From Casp-actino8 sp001510335 (GTDB lineage Bacteria > Actinomycetota > Acidimicrobiia > Acidimicrobiales > Ilumatobacteraceae), in the NCBI GenBank assembly GCA_027729635.1, contig JAQCEM010000066.1, positions 1 to 9,052 of the forward strand: a DNA stretch of 9,052 nt, written 5' to 3'. A program made the position numbers and the translations under genes. Positions 4,946 through 9,052 of the stretch are shown here, piece after piece. Below the pieces are notes generated by a model. It did not search any database and was not told the DNA's origin. It was given only the letters and a program-made list of their open reading frames with translations. The first letter of the stretch is position 1. Each line of letters begins with the position of its first letter.

Positions 4946-6115
4946 TCAGCCAAGGCGTTCGATGATGGTGGCATTGGCCATGCCGCCGCCTTCGCACATG
5001 GTCTGCAGACCATAACGACCACCCGTGCGCTCAAGTTCGTTGAGCAACGTGGTCATCAATCGTGCGCCCGAACATCCGAGCGGATGACCCAAGGCAATTG
5101 CTCCACCATTGGGGTTCACGATGTCCATATTGGGATGAAATTCCTTTTCCCAGGCCAAAACAACCGAGGCAAATGCCTCGTTGATTTCGACAATGTCAAT
5201 ATCAGACATTGACAACTTGGCACGCTCAAGGACCTTACGAGTCGCTGGGATTGGTGCAGTCAACATGTATCGCGGATCATCGCCCGCCAACGAGAAGTTC
5301 ACAAAACGAGCACGCGGTGTGAGGCCAAGTGCACGGCACTTTTCTTCACTCATAATCAACAGCGCCGCTGCACCATCAGTGATTTGCGACGAGTTGCCAG
5401 CAGTCACTCGACCACCTTCATCTTCGGGACGGAAAGCAGTCTTCAATTTTGCCAGGCTTTCCATGGTGGTTTCACGCAAACCTTCGTCCGTGGTCATCAT
5501 GTTGCCTTCAGCATCTTTGACTGGCAAGATCTCTCGTTCAAAGCGACCTTCAGCAGTGGCCCGTGCAGCACGTGATTGCGACTGCACACCAAAACGGTCC
5601 ATGTCTTCACGGCTGATGCCCCACTTATCAGCAATCATTTCAGCTGATACACCCTGAGGAACAAGTCCACCTTGTGGCTGATAGCGAGCACTCACCATCG
5701 GACCAAATGGCCAGCCGTACTTGCCATCGGCCATCGAAGCGCCCATCGGAACGCGAGTCATCACTTCAACACCAGCCGCGACAACGACGTCGTAAGCACC
5801 AGCCATGACACCTTGTGCAGCAAAGTGCGCGGCCTGTTGGGACGAACCACATTGACGATCAATTGTGGTACCCGGAACGCTTTCGGGCCAACCAGCGGCT
5901 AACACTGCGTTGCGACCAATGTTGGTTGACTGCTCACCGGTCTGCATGACGCATCCCATCACAACGTCATCGATGATCCCGGGATCAATACCCGTGCGCT
6001 CGACAAGAGCATTCATGGTTTCGGCCATGAGGTCAACCGGGTGCCACTCTTTCAATTTGCCGTTACGGCGACCGAGCGGTGTACGAATGGCATCAACAAT
6101 GACTGCTTTAAACAT
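4946..6115 (-). CDS. Thiolase, acetyl-CoA C-acyltransferase family
   Basis: This 389-residue cytoplasmic thiolase either cleaves 3-ketoacyl-CoA with CoA (beta-oxidation) or condenses acetyl-CoA units. All family motifs are present: the nucleophile Cys89 in DRQCGSSQQA, the NEAFA motif in DIVEINEAFASVV, His344 in GGAIALGHPLGCSG, and the second catalytic Cys374 in MCEGGGMA. Length and N-terminus (MFKAVIVDAIRTPLGRRNG) are typical. An ATG four codons upstream (6125-6127) is in frame. The start at 6113-6115 is preferred because GGGAG lies 5 nt before it and because family proteins begin there. The gene stands 79 bp after the end of the upstream membrane-protein gene, so it probably has its own promoter. 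The small zinc-ribbon gene follows with essentially no gap. Substrate chain length cannot be told from sequence, so no symbol is given. Confidence 0.95.
   Translation of the reverse strand: MFKAVIVDAIRTPLGRRNGKLKEWHPVDLMAETMNALVERTGIDPGIIDDVVMGCVMQTGEQSTNIGRNAVLAAGWPESVPGTTIDRQCGSSQQAAHFAAQGVMAGAYDVVVAAGVEVMTRVPMGASMADGKYGWPFGPMVSARYQPQGGLVPQGVSAEMIADKWGISREDMDRFGVQSQSRAARATAEGRFEREILPVKDAEGNMMTTDEGLRETTMESLAKLKTAFRPEDEGGRVTAGNSSQITDGAAALLIMSEEKCRALGLTPRARFVNFSLAGDDPRYMLTAPIPATRKVLERAKLSMSDIDIVEINEAFASVVLAWEKEFHPNMDIVNPNGGAIALGHPLGCSGARLMTTLLNELERTGGRYGLQTMCEGGGMANATIIERLG
4998..5013. repeat. 16-bp perfect palindrome in the thiolase coding region
   Basis: ATGGTCTGCAGACCAT is fully self-complementary. 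It codes for Y-G-L-Q-T-M next to the catalytic CEGGG motif, so codon constraint may explain it entirely. Confidence 0.5.
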
Positions 6116-6194
6116 GGTGTCTCCCATAATTGTTCTGTGACCTAAGTCTGCTGTGTCAACCAGTGTGAAAACGAATTTTGGTAAAATACCGCAA
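6116..6194 (-). promoter_or_regulatory. Thiolase upstream region with ribosome site and weak promoter elements
   Basis: Reading the minus strand, a TTGACA hexamer (6154-6159) lies upstream of the thiolase, but no good -10 is found 16-18 bp downstream. A Shine-Dalgarno GGGAG sits 5 nt before the ATG at 6115. An AT-rich inverted repeat ATTTT-GGT-AAAAT (6175-6187) lies near the upstream gene's stop. The ribosome site is convincing, the promoter is not. Confidence 0.35.
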
Positions 6195-7970
6195 CTATGA
6201 GACGGCGTTTAATGACCACCACAGTTCGGGGACCGAATCGGCCGGAAACGCCACAACGCCGAATCGGAATCCTGGTTCGGGTGTGGATGCGTTGTATTCG
6301 GCCAATTCAGCGACCAGATCTTGGTCGACGTCAATCCCTTGGAGCGCAAATGACACCAACGGAGATTCAAGAGAATTCACAAGCTCTTCGTGACCGACTT
6401 TACGCAACTGATTCGCCAAACGCGCCTGCAAATCACGCACGGTTACTTCATCAATTTCGTCAAACGGCGTCATTGAACTAACTACTTGCGCTGCAGGTTG
6501 GGCTGCCAACAAAGAAAATGCTGTTCCCGTGTCACACACGAACCACACAGTTGATGTTGGTTCGGTTAACACGCGATCACCAAACACCCATTCAATGCCA
6601 GGTTCAATACCGCTTGCAATGCCGCGTTCTTCAAAGTCGTAGACGAGCGCGGGATACAAACCAACAAGCCCCCCATCGCCCAGCCTTAACATGATGGGAC
6701 CATCTGAAGGTTGAGCACGATGAAAATCGACGGCTTGTTTCACTGCCAAATGTACGTTGTCGGCATCTGAGGTAACCGTCTGGTTGTCGATCGCAGGCAC
6801 GATTGCACCACCGATATTCAGAGCGAAAAGTCCCATTGCCACAACTGTGATCATCGGTTGTCTGAACTTGGTGGTATTCGCCAGTGCGACACCAGCAATC
6901 CAAGCCAGTACGAAAATCACGATGACCGAGCGCCACAAAATGACATACGGAAAGAGATAGCCCCGTACTTGCGACACGGCCACTGTGCCAGCCACCAACA
7001 TCGTCCACACCAATGGAGCTGAAGACAAATACTGGCGGCGCGGAGAATTCTCAGGTGAACGCCATACCCACAGCGTCATCGCCAACAGTCCAAGTACGAC
7101 ACCGACGAACCAGGTGAGCGAACTCGGCGGAGCCTCACCCACGAGACCGACCTCAGATGGTCCCGCTAGCCATGAAGCCTGCGGACTCATTTCAAATGAC
7201 ATCACCCGCAGAGCACGAGCCAACCCGATTGAGGGTTCATCGGTTGTCACAAAATATTGCGCGAGGTCGCCCAGGTTTCGCACTGCTTGACGGAGATGAA
7301 AGAGATATGGAGAGAACAACAACACGGCGGTAGCAACTGGGCGAGTAATCGATCGTTGGTTGCCACCCGTCCACCAGAAAACGATGCAAGCGACAAGACC
7401 GACTAGTCCAACCAAAGGTAGATAGCCGACATGTACCTGAACAACCACTGCGCCCGAAACCCATAGCAACCACATTGATGGTCGATCACGTTCGGTCACT
7501 CCTAGTGCTGCGAAGCAAAAAAGAATAAAGAGTGGAAGGGCCAGATACGGAGTCCAGGAATCAACACTGGCGATGCGCCCAGCGCTGACCCAACATGCCG
7601 CCAAAGTTGCGACGCCTAATGCACTCCCCCACGTACCGCGCAAGCGATACCCAAGCCAAGCAATGAGTACGAGCAAAGCGCATGAATAGAACGCGACACC
7701 AACAAACAGACCCCACGATGCTCCACCAGATAACCAATGAAATGGGGCAAACACGTAAAAGATCAATGCACCTGGGTGATTCCAGCCGTGCCAACTGTAT
7801 TGCCCAACCGACGGAAATGAGCCGGTCGCAGCATCCTTCACGAGCAAGGCAAAAACTGCTCGATCACCAAGCAAGATTGCGCCACCCCGCAACGCATTGA
7901 CCAACGAGATGATGACTGGTAGAACACCCAAAAGCGAAAGCGCTAACCAGCGTGGAAACCTTTTCAACAT
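6195..7970 (-). CDS. Polytopic membrane protein, GT-C-glycosyltransferase-like, function unknown
   Basis: A protein of 591 residues has a membrane core of about ten or more hydrophobic helices (about 8-395) and a ~195-residue soluble C-terminal part. The first helix is followed by an outer loop with GDRAVFALLVKD (Asp36, Asp46), then HGWNHPGALIFYVFAPF. This layout recalls GT-C enzymes that use polyprenyl-phosphate sugars: an acidic residue in the first extracytoplasmic loop, an HPG-type motif entering the next helix, and a soluble C-terminal domain. The similarity is architectural only, and a non-enzymatic membrane protein remains possible. The ATG at 7968-7970 lies 10 bp after the marR stop with no clear ribosome site, so the two genes are likely co-transcribed. 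The gene is intact, and its composition looks like that of its neighbours. Confidence 0.85.
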   Translation of the reverse strand: MLKRFPRWLALSLLGVLPVIISLVNALRGGAILLGDRAVFALLVKDAATGSFPSVGQYSWHGWNHPGALIFYVFAPFHWLSGGASWGLFVGVAFYSCALLVLIAWLGYRLRGTWGSALGVATLAACWVSAGRIASVDSWTPYLALPLFILFCFAALGVTERDRPSMWLLWVSGAVVVQVHVGYLPLVGLVGLVACIVFWWTGGNQRSITRPVATAVLLFSPYLFHLRQAVRNLGDLAQYFVTTDEPSIGLARALRVMSFEMSPQASWLAGPSEVGLVGEAPPSSLTWFVGVVLGLLAMTLWVWRSPENSPRRQYLSSAPLVWTMLVAGTVAVSQVRGYLFPYVILWRSVIVIFVLAWIAGVALANTTKFRQPMITVVAMGLFALNIGGAIVPAIDNQTVTSDADNVHLAVKQAVDFHRAQPSDGPIMLRLGDGGLVGLYPALVYDFEERGIASGIEPGIEWVFGDRVLTEPTSTVWFVCDTGTAFSLLAAQPAAQVVSSMTPFDEIDEVTVRDLQARLANQLRKVGHEELVNSLESPLVSFALQGIDVDQDLVAELAEYNASTPEPGFRFGVVAFPADSVPELWWSLNAVS

Positions 7971-7980
7971 GTTGGATGAA

Positions 7981-8427
7981 TCACTTTTTGAAAGGCGAAA
8001 CTTTGGTGAGTGCTCGCACCATCGTGCTGACTTCAGTTTCAGTCAAACCACTCGCAAACTCACGCTGAATGGCGCGACGATACAAAATGTTGGAGTCGCG
8101 CCAAACCAATCGTCCCATACGAGTCAAGCGCACAATCACCGCACGGTTGTCTTCAACTGTTGGAGCCTCTTCGCGCGTGACATATTCGCGTTCAACCAAA
8201 GAGTCAATGCGACGAGACAGACTGCTGGGCACCGCGGACAGAATCTCGCATAATTCTTTCACGCGCATTTGATCATTGTTCTGCGCTAAGGCCGCAAGAA
8301 GGTCGAACTGCGGCAGCGCCAAGTGAAACTCGTCAAACATCTCGGCTTCGATGCTGCGCGAAACTACCTCTCCGGCAGTTTGAAATGCCCGCCATAGGGC
8401 AACACGTTCAGCATCAAGACGAGGCAC
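7981..8427 (-). CDS. MarR-family transcriptional regulator
   Basis: This 148-residue winged-helix repressor or activator is predicted to be a dimer. The N- and C-terminal helices (about 5-35 and 110-140) would form the dimer interface. The DNA-binding core runs from LPQFDLLAALAQ (about 39-49) through VKELCEILSAVPSSLSRRID, whose SSLSRRIDSLVERE is the recognition helix (about 66-81). The wing (about 85-103) contains the family DNR motif in EDNRAVIVRLTRMG. Length is typical. The start is a GTG at 8425-8427, supported by a -10-like hexamer 6 nt upstream. MarR proteins usually regulate themselves and an adjacent gene; here the candidates are the membrane-protein gene 10 bp downstream and, less likely, the oxidoreductase ending 43 bp upstream. 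No effector can be inferred. Confidence 0.93.
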   Translation of the reverse strand: MPRLDAERVALWRAFQTAGEVVSRSIEAEMFDEFHLALPQFDLLAALAQNNDQMRVKELCEILSAVPSSLSRRIDSLVEREYVTREEAPTVEDNRAVIVRLTRMGRLVWRDSNILYRRAIQREFASGLTETEVSTMVRALTKVSPFKK

Positions 8428-8433
8428 TACAAA

Positions 8434-8462
8434 AGACTAACCAATTGTCAATGCGTTGTCAC
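8434..8462 (-). promoter_or_regulatory. marR promoter with overlapping inverted repeat (candidate operator)
   Basis: On the minus strand GTGACA (8457-8462), a 17-bp spacer and TAGTCT (8434-8439) match a housekeeping promoter. The -10 ends 6 nt before the GTG, so the transcript would be leaderless. Inside the spacer lies ATTG-A-CAAT (8444-8452), a short inverted repeat where a MarR dimer could block polymerase. The promoter fit is fair; the operator is inferred from position. Confidence 0.5.
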
Positions 8463-8470
8463 GAGATTGT

Positions 8471-9052
8471 TCAGGTTGCAACAAACGTCGATACCAACTC
8501 GAGTGCCTGTTCCCATGTGGCGCGTTCGGCCAACAACTTTCGAAACGGCATGAGTTGTTTGGGACGACTCACACCGAGAGCCGCCTTCAAGTAACCGTCT
8601 TTTTCATACAACGCAACGAACGACCGCTCTTCGGGCGAGCCGACAACGACGTGCGCGATTTCGTCGCCGTTGGCACGACCGAGAAATTGAATGCGGGCAG
8701 TGAATTGATCACTCCAGAAAAATGGAACAGCAGCGTACGGCTTGGGTTGTTCACCGCGTGACACCGCGAGCAGGTTCGATGCTGCGGCCGCACCTTGTTC
8801 GGACGCCGTCGTCCAGTGCTCAACCCGCATTTCTTGGTCGTACAGATTGTTGAACCAACGACAGATATCGCCCGCTGCATAGATGCCAGACACACCGGCA
8901 TTGAGGGTGGTGTCGCACACAACACCGTCACGTAATTCAAGTTCAGTCTTTTCAAGCCATTGCGTGGCTGGCACAACGCCAATACCAACCACCACCACAT
9001 CGGCGGGAACAATCTCGCCACCATCTAAAGCCACGCCACCGACTACACCTGA
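8471..9052 (-). CDS. FAD-dependent NAD(P)H oxidoreductase, ferredoxin-reductase type, C-terminal part
   Basis: The last 193 residues of a pyridine-nucleotide-disulfide-family flavoprotein are present; the frame runs off the right edge, so the N-terminal FAD and most of the NAD(P)H site lie outside. Visible are the GGEIVPADVVVVGIGVVP strand, the second FAD motif GIYAAGDIC, and VEHWTTASEQGAAAASNLL. The VPFFWSDQF phrase opens the C-terminal reductase domain. These are typical of the reductases that feed electrons from NADH through ferredoxin or rubredoxin to oxygenases and P450s. Assimilatory nitrite-reductase-like and apoptosis-inducing-factor-like enzymes share the fold, but the FWSDQ motif favours the ferredoxin-reductase group. 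It is followed by marR after 43 bp, on the same strand but with a separate promoter. The partner ferredoxin or oxygenase is not in this window. Confidence 0.9.
   Translation of the reverse strand, partial: SGVVGGVALDGGEIVPADVVVVGIGVVPATQWLEKTELELRDGVVCDTTLNAGVSGIYAAGDICRWFNNLYDQEMRVEHWTTASEQGAAAASNLLAVSRGEQPKPYAAVPFFWSDQFTARIQFLGRANGDEIAHVVVGSPEERSFVALYEKDGYLKAALGVSRPKQLMPFRKLLAERATWEQALELVSTFVAT

Noticed and set aside
8446..8451. TTGACA as the -35 of marR
   Set aside because: It is only 6 bp from the -10 hexamer; GTGACA at 8457-8462 has the correct 17-bp spacing.
8587..9024. 145-codon minus-strand frame overlapping the oxidoreductase
   Set aside because: It lies in a different frame over a stretch that clearly encodes flavoprotein motifs, and its own product has no recognisable domain.

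Overview
The window is a piece of an actinobacterial chromosome. The layout PP2C phosphatase - rodA - pbpA - pknB, then a convergent trpG/pabA, then crgA, is the conserved actinobacterial cell-wall/division signalling cluster that often lies near dnaA and oriC. Base composition looks close to half G+C, low for classic soil actinobacteria. That, together with the protein flavour and small intergenic gaps, suggests a moderately streamlined lineage, possibly aquatic Acidimicrobiia. The taxonomic assignment is inference.

Region 1 (1-1247) holds the 3' end of a pstP-like phosphatase. It is followed, with a GTGA stop/start overlap, by only the first ~70 codons of rodA. These run, at a junction near 735-750 and out of frame, into the last ~165 codons of a class B penicillin-binding protein (pbpA). 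The rest of rodA and the catalytic front of pbpA, roughly 2 kb judging by usual family lengths, is missing. This is either a real deletion or an assembly collapse, and it is the most notable anomaly in the window.

Region 2 (1248-4654) holds an intact PknB-type kinase (kinase domain, one membrane helix, four PASTA domains, a Thr/Pro repeat tail). Its stop codon directly abuts the stop of a convergent glutamine amidotransferase (trpG/pabA). crgA is transcribed divergently from trpG and is followed by a hairpin terminator and a consensus DnaA box.

Region 3 (4655-6194, minus strand) holds a thiolase followed immediately by a small membrane-anchored zinc-ribbon-like protein.

Region 4 (6195-9052, minus strand) holds the C-terminal half of an FAD/NAD(P)H ferredoxin-reductase-type oxidoreductase. 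After it come a MarR-family regulator with its own promoter and, 10 bp further, a large polytopic membrane protein of unknown function that resembles GT-C enzymes.

PstP and PknB are the opposing phosphatase and kinase that usually control peptidoglycan synthesis and division, RodA and PBP2 are the elongation synthase pair, and CrgA is a divisome membrane protein. The thiolase and oxidoreductase belong to lipid/aromatic or general redox metabolism. No RNA genes, insertion sequences or CRISPR arrays were seen.
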